Shown one piece after another: positions 34,561-45,896 of a stretch of 64,000 bases of DNA. Within the stretch, counting starts at the first letter, position 1, and every line of letters starts with the position of its first letter. Under the pieces are notes generated by a model, which had not been told where the DNA came from, searched no databases, and worked only from the letters and a program-made list of their open reading frames with translations. The stretch covers positions 60,536,561 through 60,600,560 of the forward strand of contig CM070569.1 of NCBI GenBank assembly GCA_036346355.1, written 5' to 3'. The position numbers were made by a program, and so were the translations under genes. The stretch comes from Rhipidocladum racemiflorum (lineage: Eukaryota > Streptophyta > Magnoliopsida > Poales > Poaceae).

Positions 34561-36939
34561 GTGTTTGTGCTGTACTGCTGTGTATTTCTGCGTGTTTGGG
34601 AATCAGAGGCAGCAAGCGGCGCTCGGGACATGCAGGCCGCCTCGCCTCGCCTAGCCCTCCGTGTTTCTGGGCTTCGTAGCTGTAACTCCGGTTGTACCAG
34701 CTGCGTGGTGACAAACTAAGCCGAGGAATGTGCTTCCATCAGTTCCATGCCGCTCGATTTAGTACGGAGCAGATCAAGGAACCGAAACTGAAACCCTTTC
34801 CAAGCGAGTCTTCTGGCCCTGCAAAACTTGCAACCGAGCTTCGAGCTTCGTTTGTTCCCTCGAGGCCGCATCGGGCATGGCTAAGCATATCCTCAAGTTT
34901 GTTTCTCTCCTCACTGCCACCACCTTGATAGCACCCGCGGAGCCCTCGGCCTCCATCTTCTCCACTTTGAGAAGCCGGACCCGCTTCGACAGTGAGAAGT
35001 TCGCTCCGGACAGCGCCTCGACCTGGGCGCTAATGGCGCTTAATTGGCTCCGAAGCGCCGACGAGTCAGCCCGAGCAGCCAACCGGGCTGAACGGACAAG
35101 GGCTAGTATCTGCTGTTTCCCGTAGGAAAAGTAATAGAGGAGAACTAGCCAACGGAAACGGAACAGTATACCTGAGATTCATTAATTTCAGTGATGAGAT
35201 TCATGAGTTCCAATGTTTAATTTCATGTTTCATCAGTTTTAGTGCTAAATTTCATGAGTATCAATGTAAAAATTTCACGAGTTTCATGAGTTTCAATGCT
35301 AGACCGTTGCAACGGTATACTGTAGAATAGTATTTCTGAAAGTAATAAACATAGCACCCCCATGATTGGCATAATTAAAGAGGAGAGCATTGATAACATC
35401 TGTACTCTCACTTACTGTTTAGAACTAACCACGACACCATCCAGCTGATATTCCATGACCGTTGGACAAACAGATCTATGTTCTTCAGCTTGTAGAGCAC
35501 AACTAATGGAGAGGACAGCGTTCAAGAGGGAACAAAAACAATAGAGTTTAATTAGCTTAATTATGTGGGTTATGGTTGTCAGAAGTCTAGAACAGGGGAC
35601 TGGCTAATTTTGATAGATACTGCAAGAGAAACAAATGACGTAGCAACTATAGCAACTGTCAACACTAGTCAGTGCAGCTGCGTGAGTAATCTGCACGTAG
35701 TAAAAAAAACACAATGGAGACTTCTAGTTCAGTACTTCATGCAGTAGTATCCAACCAAGATTTCCAAAGTTGGAAGTGAACACTTATTATCAAAAAGGTT
35801 CTGGAACTAATTAACACTGGAGCCATAAAACATTTCCTTTTCCTGAAGAAGCTATGCATGCAGAAACGTCTCTTTGTGATTCCCTTTCATATTTGTCATA
35901 GAAGAAGTTGCAGCACTAACTGCGATATATGGGCTGGAAGAAACACGCCTAGGTATAAAAGGATCATGGAGAATGGAAGGCCTTGCACTCGACTCGCTCC
36001 ACTCCGGACGGCGTTGAAACTCCCGAATTTTCCAGTGGTCATGGAGATTGGAGAGGTTTCAAGGGCTCAAGCCCGCAGTTTCTCATTGCAGCTCTTCAGC
36101 TCATTAAGCTACTGTCAGGCTGGGTGACAGCGGACAATGCTATGCCATTAGTTTTTCTAGTCGCATATTGTGATTGGTGCCTTGAAGTCTTGTAGTTCTC
36201 TTTAAAATAAGAACTCTGAATTTTAAATCATAGTGCATAGCGTTGCAGGAGGGAAGGAGCGTTTATTCACTAGAAAAGAAAAGGTTCGAGCCACTGACCA
36301 AGAATCAAAACTCTAGAAACTTCTTCTAACAGAAGTAATTAACTGGGAGCTCAAAATAACAATCAACAACGACGAGAGAAAACATCAAGCTCTTGCATTC
36401 AACAGCTCACTGCCAGCCTACGGGCAGCCTGAAAGGCCGAGAACGAAACCTCGAATGACAAGCAGGAGATGTGAAATCGGCGGCTACGCCATGACAGCAT
36501 CGTGGCAACAGTGGCCAAGGGTCGGCGCTGCTCCTGGCATTCGCCGCCGCCGCCACGCCGTCCCCATGGAGACAATCATTATGGCGAAAGCATGCACACA
36601 ATCATACGCCCGACGCTTCGTACGTTCACCGTTCCTGTTAGGATCCATATATCCCGTGCGGCTGGTCAGCTCGCCCGACACCAAGACCAGAGACCAAAAC
36701 ACGAACTATTGGAACGAAGCAATCGTCGCGCATCGCGGCAGTATACCTACCACCATTCCCCGGAGCTCACCGGCTCGGCCAGTGGCCACGTACCCCGCCG
36801 TAGGGTGGAGTTGAGGCAGTAACGAACCGGAGCTAGTGGCTAGCGCACGAGACATAAAAGCGGCCCGGAACGCGACACGACCCAGGAGAGGCCGGGGAGG
36901 GCGAGGGGATAGGAGAGTGGGGGGGCAGGGAAGGCTCAC
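34561..36939. other. Sequence between the RING1-type gene and the upstream exon copy
   Basis: No complete gene. On the minus strand 35082-34774 encodes an Ala/Ser/Leu-rich coiled-coil stretch (ALRSQLSAISAQVEALSGAN) that resembles the C-terminal tails of antisense retrotransposon ORFs; probably a fragment. Positions 35200-35310 repeat TTCATGAGT. No exon matching RING1-type exons 3-10 was found, so the upstream copy does not have its own 3' half here. Confidence 0.45.
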
Positions 36940-37291
36940 TCGTCCTCGTCGCCGGCGCTCAGAGACGACTCTCTGTCGCTGTCGTTGTCGCTGTCGCTTC
37001 CATCTCCTCCTCCATCGGGATCTGCGAAACCCATCGGACACAGACGAAACCTCTCAGAGATATCCACAACCCATGACATCGAACGCGATGTGCGTGCATC
37101 GAGAGGCAGAAGATGGTGTCGGCGTTGTTCATCTCACCGCGGTCCCGCGTCGGCGCCCTCGCCTGACGCGCAGCGGTTTCGCCGTCCGTCTCGTGTGAAC
37201 CTCCGCCTCCGCCGCGGCTGGCGTTGGCTCGGCGGACCGCGACGTGGCCGTCGGAGTCGGGCGGTGGGAGCGAGCGCCTCTGGGCGGGCAT
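36940..37291 (-). CDS. Second copy of RING1-type exons 1 and 2 (alternative first exons or truncated duplicate)
   Basis: Exon 1' (37291-37138) starts MPAQRRSLPPPDSDGHV, like MPAQKRRLPSPSSKTRDHV of the downstream gene, and ends at a GT in phase 1. Exon 2' (37021-36940) follows an AG acceptor and encodes an acidic stretch, DPDGGGDGSDSDNDSDRESS to GDEDE, ending in GACGA|GTGAGCC, the same donor words as the other exon 2. Both pairs total 236 nt and end in phase 2, so exon 2' could join exon 3 at 32722 in frame. The intron between (37022-37137) also resembles the other intron 1 (CTCTCAG, ACGCGATGTGCGTGCATCG versus ACGCGACGTGCACACATCG). Divergence is clear, so the duplication is not recent. Whether it is transcribed cannot be seen. 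Confidence 0.6.
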
Positions 37292-37850
37292 TCCGTCTTC
37301 AGGCTCGGTGCCCCCGGCTTCTCGGGCTGCGGCGGCGGTTTTCCCTCCCGAGGCGTTGGGGGAGGGGGTGGTGGTTTCGTGGAGAGGGAAGAGAGCGTGA
37401 GGGGGTGGGTGAACCGCGGAAGGGAGGCGCAGGGAGAGAGATGAAGGAAAAGAGAGGAGAGGGTCAGGGTCCTCAGGGTCAGGGATGCGTTGATGTTGTG
37501 TTTAGTGTGCGTGTGGGCGCTTGCGGTCCGACCGGATTTGACGATCGCGCGAGCGATGGTGGCCTTGGGCAGCGAGCGAGAGGGCCGAGGAAGAAGCGAG
37601 CGGCGCACGGGGCCGTGCCGCCTGCCCTGCCGTCTTTCTGAATGTGCGAGACTCCACGAAGTCGCGCACATCGATCGTGAATCGTGGCCCGTGATTAATC
37701 ATGCGGGGAAGCCTTGGTTTGCTGTACGGCTGAGATCTTGTTTCGGATTTTGAACGGCAAGACAATGGTTCGGAATCCTGCAAGTTTGCGGACCTTGAGG
37801 CCTATATAAATACGGAGTATGTACCGATGATCCTATCATGAGGCATGTAA
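37292..37850. other. Upstream region of the second first-exon copy
   Basis: GC-rich to about 37640 with CT-rich tracts on the minus strand (37376-37470), a candidate leader for exon 1'. Beyond 37640 no feature recognised. Confidence 0.4.
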
Positions 37851-38418
37851 GAGCATTTCCAAGAAAGGTCTTAAATATGGTCTTAATTTGAATTATAGGG
37901 CTTTTGGGGGAAAAGATTAACTTCAACAAGGATCTTAAATTGTTAAAATTTAGCAAATTGTTTTAGGGCCTCTAGGAGAGTAGCTATATAGGCCCCGTTT
38001 GGTACGGTTCCAGATTCTAGTAGAAACGGAAACGGTTCCAGATTCTTGGTAGAAACGTTTCAGGTAGAATCAGAATCACTTTCTGCAAACCGTTTGGTAC
38101 GGTTCCAAATTCTAGTAGAAACTAGTGAAACATGGTTGAGGGTGATTCAACCACGGTGTGGAAAAAGAAGAAACGTTTCGAGGAGAATCGTTCCGAGTTT
38201 TAGCCGTTTGGTTGGGTTTCTCCCAGATTCTAGTAGAAACAGCTCGGTTCCAAGTTGCCAAACGGGGCCTTAGCAACTCTGTGATTGAGCCATATCTTTG
38301 TTGGGTTTTAGGGCCTAATTGCTGGAATGAATATTTCGTTGGAACCCTAAATCTAATTAGTTGGGGTCCTAAATTAAATTTTAAGGCTCATTTTTAGGAC
38401 TCTCTTTTGGAGATGCTC
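37851..38418. mobile_element. Tourist-like MITE 'C', same family as MITE A, with nested insertion
   Basis: Ends GAGCATTTCCAAGAAAG and, inverted, GAGCATCTCCAAAAGAG, with TAA on both sides (37848-37850, 38419-38421). Without its insert it is about 286-289 bp, close to MITE A without its insert (about 290 bp). Confidence 0.85.
37991..38269. mobile_element. MITE 'D' nested in MITE C
   Basis: Perfect short terminal inverted repeat GGCCCCGTTTGG / CCAAACGGGGCC. Flanks are ATA and TTA, so the 3-bp duplication, if there was one, is imperfect. Internally the phrase GGTTCCAGATTCTAGTAGAAAC and variants recur about five times. Confidence 0.8.
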
Positions 38419-38421
38419 TAA

Positions 38422-38922
38422 GTTAGTCAATTTATGCTGCCTTTTACAGATCAGATTTGTTCTGTCTGGCCCTGTACTGTAAGTGGCTAGCAGATTTGTC
38501 CCAATGGCTGATGGAGCAATGGTAATGGGCCGAAATTTGGGTTGATTTAGTGGTACTCGGCTGAATTGGGTTGGGGTGTATCTTAGGCCGTACAAAGATA
38601 GGGTTGGCCTTTTCTTTTAGACGAAACGAAGGGTTGGGCTGGCAAGGACACTAGAAAATGGCATCCGAGGTTGGATGCTTTCGTTGGTTTATTAATTTTA
38701 GAAAAAGGAAAACTCATAAAGTTTTCTGCCTTTCGTTAAGGCAAGACACAATTTTGAAGTCGGGATGCTATTTTTACTAATCCGACCGTACAACGACTTC
38801 GTGAGGGTAACATAGTAGAGTACGCATCAAGACCCGTAAAAGGTTAATGGTTTATCCCAACTTTAGAAACTGGGTGGAAAGGTGATCGGTGCTGCACGTG
38901 TTAGCTCTACCTCGCAAATTAT
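38422..38922. other. Unassigned intergenic sequence
   Basis: No gene or repeat recognised. Confidence 0.4.
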
Positions 38923-39207
38923 GGTCCTATTTGTTTGAGTTTTTTTTAGCTTAAAAGCAAAGAATGCAAAGTCTAAATAAATACGTAGCTTTTTAATTAT
39001 GCTTTTTAAAAGATGTAAGCCTCTAAAAGCGAAAAGCCCACCTGATAAGTCCTCTTTTGGTTTATTGAGGGTTGATTTTAGATCAATTTCGCTGAAGTTA
39101 GGATAAAATTATCCACTTTTATCACGTATAACAGTGAACTACTTTTAAGCTTAAAAGTTGGCTTTAAGTTATGAACTAACAAAATATAAGGCTGAACAAA
39201 CAGGACC
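38923..39207. mobile_element. MITE (about 285 bp) with GGTCCTRTTTGTT ends
   Basis: Terminal inverted repeats GGTCCTATTTGTTTGAG and GGTCCTGTTTGTTCAG; subterminal AGCTTAAAAG / CTTTTAAGCTTAAAAG words are also inverted. No clear target duplication. Confidence 0.65.
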
Positions 39208-39515
39208 TACGAGGCAATATGTGATGGCATGGGTGGGCAAAGAGGATAATATATAGCAATGGGCCACAACAAATGCAATTGTTGGAGGGGAATCGCTAGT
39301 GGTTGGAAATAGGGTAAGATGCAGGGAAGGAGTGTTTGCATAGATGAGTCTAAGCGCCGAGAGTGGCACTGGATAGAAGCGAGGTGGCAGCCAGAGCCAG
39401 GAGACCAGTGGCCAGTGGGTAGCTCTGGACGCTGGCAATAGTAACGATGGAAAGGGCCAGCAGGTGGACAAGGGGCAGTGGCACGGGGTAATGGCACGAT
39501 GTAGTTGTAGCTTTG

Positions 39516-40607
39516 TAGGGATAAAAATAAATCGGATAGTTTTTTTATTGATCTAGATAAGTTTTGGATATGGATTTTGTAAGATTGGATATTTGTCAGA
39601 TAGTATCAGATAGGATATAGATATGATTTTTTTTTATCGAATACTTATTCAGTAGCTTACTATCTGTCGGATACAAATGCGAACTTGGATAATCTATATA
39701 TCGATGGGTCAGATAACCGGATATGCATGTGGGCTGGGACAAGGCTACTCTTTTGGCCAAAAAAGGTTTCTGAATTTTAAAATCATTTTCTAATTTAATT
39801 AATCTATAAATCAAGTTTCAATTATTAAAATTAGAAAACTAGCTCCAAAAAATCATGAATTTTTTTGGAAATTTTTTTAAAATAATATATTATTTAAAAA
39901 ATTATTTTCAAGATTTTATCAGATTTTAAATTTTCTCAAAAATTCAAACACTGCTGTCCTTAATAGGAAAATATTTTAAATAAGTAGCTAAAATGCATAA
40001 AAACTGATAAATACATAATTTATTATTTTAAACGTAACTTAACAAAGAATACAAATCTTGGGTCATTACATGTGAGTGTTATGTACTTTTTCTATAGACC
40101 GGTATCTAAGTATTATCAAAATTTTGGTATGTTCTGTGTTTGTTTCTATTTGTATATCTAAGCAAGGATCATTTTATTTTGTATTTGATCTATATGTATG
40201 ATGAACTAATCATATACATAAACACACACACACACACACAGTCACACACACACACACATATAATGAACTAAGTCTTACGTAATTTTGTTTGTGACATAGT
40301 ATCTAACTATTGTCTAAGTGAATGAAAATGCTTATATTTATTTAATTTTCAATAATATTTTGATCAAATCAAATAGTTATGTGTTTTCGTTGATTTTTTA
40401 TGTACAATCTAAGGGGTTATCATATTCTGATAAATATTTGTAACTATATCCGATTCGATTCGTATTCGATCCGTATCTGTATCTGTATTCGGCATTATCC
40501 GTATTCGTATTCATATCTGAACTATCTGTATCTATATTCGCATCCGAGAAAAAAAAATATGATAGAGCTATTATTCATTCGTATTCGATCCGTCCGTTTT
40601 CACTCTG
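39516..40607. mobile_element. Possible hAT-like non-autonomous element
   Basis: Left part (39516-39730) is rich in CGGATA-type words and the right part (40440-40607) in the inverted TATCCG/TTCGAT-type words, ending ATCCGTCCGTTTTCACTCTG, a typical hAT end with subterminal repeats. The left end (AGGGATAAAAATAAATCGGAT) is degenerate and the flanking 8-mers match only partly. It includes a (CA)n tract, 40221-40258. Exact limits are uncertain. Confidence 0.5.
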
Positions 40608-41130
40608 CTTAGTTGGAGGGTTTCTGTGGAAGGGTAAAGGGATAGGGAACGAACGAATGAATAATATGTGAAAGGAAGAGGGATTACTAGCTGAATTGTG
40701 TTTGACGTATCTCGTTGGATTTTCAATGAACGAAGACATACATTTCATAGGTGATCCCTGTTTTAAAATGTTGAAAATCCTAATCTATCTCTTAAATAAA
40801 AAGTGGCCCAATATGGAAATGATCCAAGCACAGCTTGATCCACCTCTCAGACAGGGTGGGTGATTGCCCATGCTACGAGCTATGAAGATGCAGTGGAGCT
40901 CTGCTATCACAAGCACCATGAAAAGCGAAGCTTTTTCCAGTCAAGTTTTCGTCTTGAACTGTCAATTAGTAGCTAGGTTTGGTCAAGCTTCCAAAATTTC
41001 TGGCTCTGCTACCGGATCCAAGAACATAGTTGGGATGTGGGAACAAACAAGTAGTAACTGTCGTCATCAAGCTCTCTCGGGTAGCAAAAGCAATTAAGAC
41101 TTGGAAAAGAACCAAAGTAGGGGATATAAG
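40608..41130. other. Unassigned intergenic sequence
   Basis: A 77-codon open frame at 40864-41097 (+) matches nothing I recognise and is probably chance. Confidence 0.4.
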
Positions 41131-41361
41131 AGTCTATTTGTTTTTGCTTTTGATTCTAGATTCTAACCCCAAAAGCTGAATAAAAAACAAACAGTTTGAT
41201 TCTAGAATTCGATTCTCACAATTCAGTCCATCCATATACACTAGAATTCACAATCCACTTCATATGTGCTTTTGGATTCCAGCTTTTGGAGAATCAGCTT
41301 TTTTATAACTACAATCTAGAATCAGCTTTTAGAAAATCCAAAACAAAAACAAATAAACGCT
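41131..41361. mobile_element. MITE (about 231 bp) with AGTCTATTTGTTTTTG ends
   Basis: Left end AGTCTATTTGTTTTTGCTTTTG, right end inverted AGCGTTTATTTGTTTTTG. Inner words ATTCTAGA / CTGATTCT and AAAAGCTGA / CAGCTTTT are also paired. No coding capacity. Confidence 0.65.
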
Positions 41362-41572
41362 AGGTCGGTGGCTGTCGTTAAAGAAGTCATTATGAGGTTA
41401 TATGTGGCACAGGACCAAAGACAATTCAACTCACCAACAAAAGAGAGGCCTCCACAAAAGATTAAAGCTTAAATGCGCATAACTAGCTAGGGTTGAGAAA
41501 GCACGCATGAAGATCGAGACCTACTTATATAAGACACGGTGATGTGAATACCAAGTTCTTTCAAATTAGGGC

Positions 41573-41935
41573 TAGGGTTGACAATGGGCTTGGATCGGTC
41601 TAGGTTTTCGATTAAACCGGTCCAAAGTTGCAAATGGATTGGGTTTATTTTGGATTTATAGCTATTTGAATCAGATCTAGACCAGATTGGACCAGGCTTG
41701 GACCTTATGTTTTTTTTTACTAAATTGTTGTATGCCATGTATTATGTGTTAATTCTGATCACATCTACATTAATGTTTTACATGTAAATGGCTTGGATCA
41801 AGGTTCAAGCCTTTATTTAGGCCTGGATTGGACCAGGCTTATTAGTTTTAGATTTAGACTAGACTGGATAAAAAAAAAACAAAAATTTGGACTTGGATCA
41901 GACTTGTGCTGGACTTCAGCCTATTATCACCCCTA
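41573..41935. mobile_element. hAT-type MITE, 363 bp, with exact 8-bp target duplication
   Basis: Terminal inverted repeats TAGGGTTGACAATGGGC and TAGGGGTGATAATAGGC. Target duplication ATTAGGGC at 41565-41572 and 41936-41943 is exact, so this is a young or well-kept hAT insertion. Confidence 0.88.
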
Positions 41936-42887
41936 ATTAGGGCGGGAGCACGCAGTATAAAAAATACATCCATTGCCTCAATACCAACTTTTGCAAAGAA
42001 GAAAAAGAGAAAGAATTGTTCACACTTCCAATAACACCTAGGTGAAGCACCTTTGAGAACGATCTCTCTGGATTGGGATGCCCTACGCTACCATGCTCTC
42101 CATCTCTACCACCTCGAAGCCCCCTTTGATGAAGAAGAAATACAAAGTATTATCCTCTCCATGGCTTGTGACAAAGTGCCGGGCCGGATGGGTTCATGGG
42201 ACTCTTCTTTAGGGAATGTATGGGATGATTAATGCAGCAAATTTCAAATGGATAAACTCTGAAAACATTGTGCTTATTCCAAAAAATGCCACCTTGCTAA
42301 AGCACCTTTATAAGAGAAACATTGCATCCAAGATAAACTTTTGCACACAAAGAATGTGGTGCATGATCTTCACAAAAGCAGGATGCCAGCTCTCTTCCTC
42401 AAACTAGATATCGCCAAGGCCTTCGACTCGCTAAACTAGGGTCACATGTTCGAAGTTGTTCAAAGATTGGGCTTTGCCTCCATTACCCTTTTGCTACCAA
42501 AGTCTGGGCACGGTGCTGAAGAAGGGCGCGGGATTTTTGTACACGGCCGTATGCCCACTTTTTAAAAACATTTTTCGGTTGTTTTGGCAAATGAAGAGAG
42601 AAATGTGAGAGCGGACTTCCTTTCTTTAGATTAGTTAAAAAAAATAGGTGCTCACCTCCGGGAACTGCATTATTAATTCTACAAAATAGTAGGGCACCCG
42701 ATTATGACACCATCATCAATTAGTTGCAGTAAACAACCTGGCAATGTCAAAAGAACAAAGAAGGGACTTCAACGGCGTGCCTATTTATATCGTATGGAAC
42801 ATTTGGAAGGAGCGTAAACAAAAGGATTTTTCAAAATCAACATAGCACAACTCAAGAGCAGGAACGGATCTAGCATGCAATTAGTGG

Positions 42888-43315
42888 CACTACTACAGAC
42901 ATGGTCATCTGTGTCGGTTCGCAACCGACATTAGTGTCGGTTTTCCAACCGACACAGACGTACCGACAGTAATAATCGTGAATTATCAGTGTCGGTTTAA
43001 AAACCGACACAAATAAAGATATCAGTGTCGGTTCTAATCACCATCCGACACAAATAGTTACATATCAGTGTCGGTTCTGAACACGAGCCGACCTGACGTA
43101 TAGTTAAATATCCGTGTCGGTTCTACACACAAACCGACACAAATAGTCACCTATCAGTGTCGGCTCGAAACACAAACCGACACAAACATGGACATATCAG
43201 TGTCGGCTCGAAACACAAACCGACAGAAATATTCATCTATCAGTGTCGGTTAGAAACACAAACCGACACAAATATTCATATCGCTGTCGGTTTGTACTAA
43301 GAACCGACACAAATA
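42888..43315. repeat. CACTA 1 left subterminal repeats
   Basis: At least fourteen GTGTCGG / CCGACAC units, mostly as pairs GTGTCGGTT...AACCGACAC about 20-25 bp apart. In En/Spm such motifs bind the element's own TNPA-type protein. Confidence 0.9.
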
Positions 43316-45896
43316 ATTCCCCACCGTAAAAATAAAAGCGCATTTTTGGCTAGCCTCGTGAATACCGCTAGCCATGCCCTCTGGATTGATATAAGCGTAA
43401 CTCGAAAAAATACATTGATATAGCAAATACGTTGATATAGCGGATGCATTTTTGTCTTTTTGGTACTCTCATTATTGACAAATTTGACCTTAAAATTTTT
43501 CATGTTATGAATATTTCCATTATGATTAATCTTCAGGTTAGGAATCCATATTGCCATGCCAGAATTCGGTACTAGCATCATTGAAATGCCACTAACGCTA
43601 CTTGCATTAATGAACTTCTATTTTGAGATCTAGAACCAAAAATCTGAACCCCTGCCACATATGCATTCCATAAGATCGACACCCTCATTAGTTTACGAAA
43701 ATAACATTATCAAAAGAAAGCAAGATCAGGTCCAATTGTTCCCAAAGATGCTTGTCATGAGTTGCGATTCATCATTTGTAGCAATACCTTAACCTTAATC
43801 ATTGTGAGCTCTTGCAAATTGTAGCCTCTGTCTACAAGTTGTTTAGTTTACTGATGAACCCAAATATCCATATGAGCATGCAACACAAAGAATCAAGAGA
43901 ATTAATAATATGCAAAATCTCCCTAGTGCGTATAAACTAAATGAAAATACCAAGCCGAAAAAGCAACAAGAAAGAGCTAACTAGAAAGAACAACTTACCA
44001 ATTGGCCGAACATTCTCATATTGTAGCAATATTACTTTGTCTCGCTTCATCATATATTCTCGCCCAAGATGGATGTTGAATGGTAGTAAGAATATGCTTT
44101 CCGACCCATGAAGTGCGGATATTGTTTTATCATCGGATCACCTCCAATATTGATCTGTTGGGAGGGCGTAAAGATAAACTGTTAAAGTATAATATACGTT
44201 GGCATGTAGTGAGCTTAGGCCTTACAAAGTATCAAAATAAGTAACTGGAGATGCAATTACAAATTTCTTTTATTTATTTTGTTGGTAACTATATTACTTG
44301 ATCTGGATTGCTTCATATGTCAGACATGCATGTAGCCATATACAATCAATTTCAACAAATATATTCATACCAAAACAATATTGTGTCAAACAATTTAACC
44401 CATAATTGCTACCGAATCTTAACAATGAGAACATCAAATTAGTAAGCATTTCTTGAGCAACTAGTTGCTGCTATCAATCGAGTTATGACAATATTATTTA
44501 GCATCACGACACCTAGATAAAGCCTCTACAAAGTCCATAGCAACAATTGGCACCATAGTTGTCACGGTCTTTGGAGCATCCAGAGCAAAATAATAAATGT
44601 CAACTAACTTAATCATCTTATTCTTTATCAATTCCTTTTTCGCTTTCAGAACTTCATCCTGTTAAGAGTCGGTCCATATATGCTAACCAACAATCACCAT
44701 TGTTCCAGTACATAATCGAAGGAGGAAATTTCCAAAAGGAGTTAGATCATATAAAATTATAAAGGTTGTATGGATCGATAAGATTTAGGAAATAGCCACC
44801 AACACCAGATACTCAAAATATACTGATCAGATCTACACAAAATCAAAGCTTTACTTTTCTAGCTGATAAGCTTAAACAGTCAAAGGTTGGAAACAAATGA
44901 AGAAATGCAAAACCCCCCACCAAGCTCTAACAAATAGGACATCCACATTGTATATTATTCTGGGAAACATTCTCCTTTCAAATACAATACAAATATTTTA
45001 ACCTTTTACAATGGAGTGTAGTGCCAACAGATGTTGTAACTAGTTCATAGTAATTTAAGTAGTCATGCTTCACATCATGAATATGATAATGAAATGCACG
45101 CAATATTTTGCACTAACCAAATGTGGAAAAGGCAACAAAATGAACTCTTTGGGCCCCTAAGTCATATAGCTCATGCCCTAGGGAAGACACCATCGTTTAT
45201 TTCTAGAGGGTGTCTAGAGAGAACATAAATGTTTTCTTGCTAAATAACGCTTAAATTTTAAGTCTTCGATCTAGATCAAATTGATAGAATCAATTTGCAT
45301 CCTGTACTCCCATTTAATTACTATATAGACAAAAAAAATCGACTACTCGTAAACAAAAAACACTTAAGTGCCATTTAGCCATTCCTTGTTTCCATTATAA
45401 TGTGTTGTTATAGATCGCGCCCCGCCCATTAGAATGTGTTGTCATAGATCGCCTGCCCATTATAATGTGTTGTTTCCATTATAATGTGCTTGTGTTGCCT
45501 AGTCATACATTTGTGATGTGTACGTATCCAAGCATTTACATATGCCCATTAGAAGAGCAAAACGTGTTCAGAGATGCCATTACAAAAATATTCCAAATGT
45601 TCAATACTTACTGCTAAAACTGAATTTAAAGAATTAAAAACATATCACTTTGAAAGTGATTCTGAACAAGTAAACCATAACTGATCCCACCAAATCAACG
45701 GAAGTGGCAAAACATGATCCATAAAGTAACATGAAGGATCACACATACACATACTCATACAGTAAGCATTTGTCGTATTTAGCAAATCGGTCTATATAGA
45801 AGCATGAAATAACACAAGACTCCTTTCGGATCCAAGAGTGCATGAACTTTGCATTAGTACAGAAGACTCCAATGATTGAACATCATTTTACATATA
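43316..45896. other. CACTA 1 internal non-coding sequence
   Basis: AT-rich, no conserved protein motif found on either strand. A short TATAATGTGTTGT repeat lies at 45400-45490. May include a 3' UTR or lost exons of the second gene. Confidence 0.45.

Noticed and set aside
36985..37641. 218-codon Arg/Gly-rich plus-strand frame
   Set aside because: It is the opposite strand of exon 1', exon 2' and their GC-rich leader.
40221..40258. CRISPR-like regular repeat
   Set aside because: It is a plain (CA)n microsatellite; nothing in the window looks like a CRISPR array, and the genome is a plant's.
42888..43315. Satellite or centromeric repeat
   Set aside because: The paired GTGTCGGTT motifs end precisely at a CACTACTACAGA terminus and recur inverted at 56187, so they are CACTA subterminal repeats.
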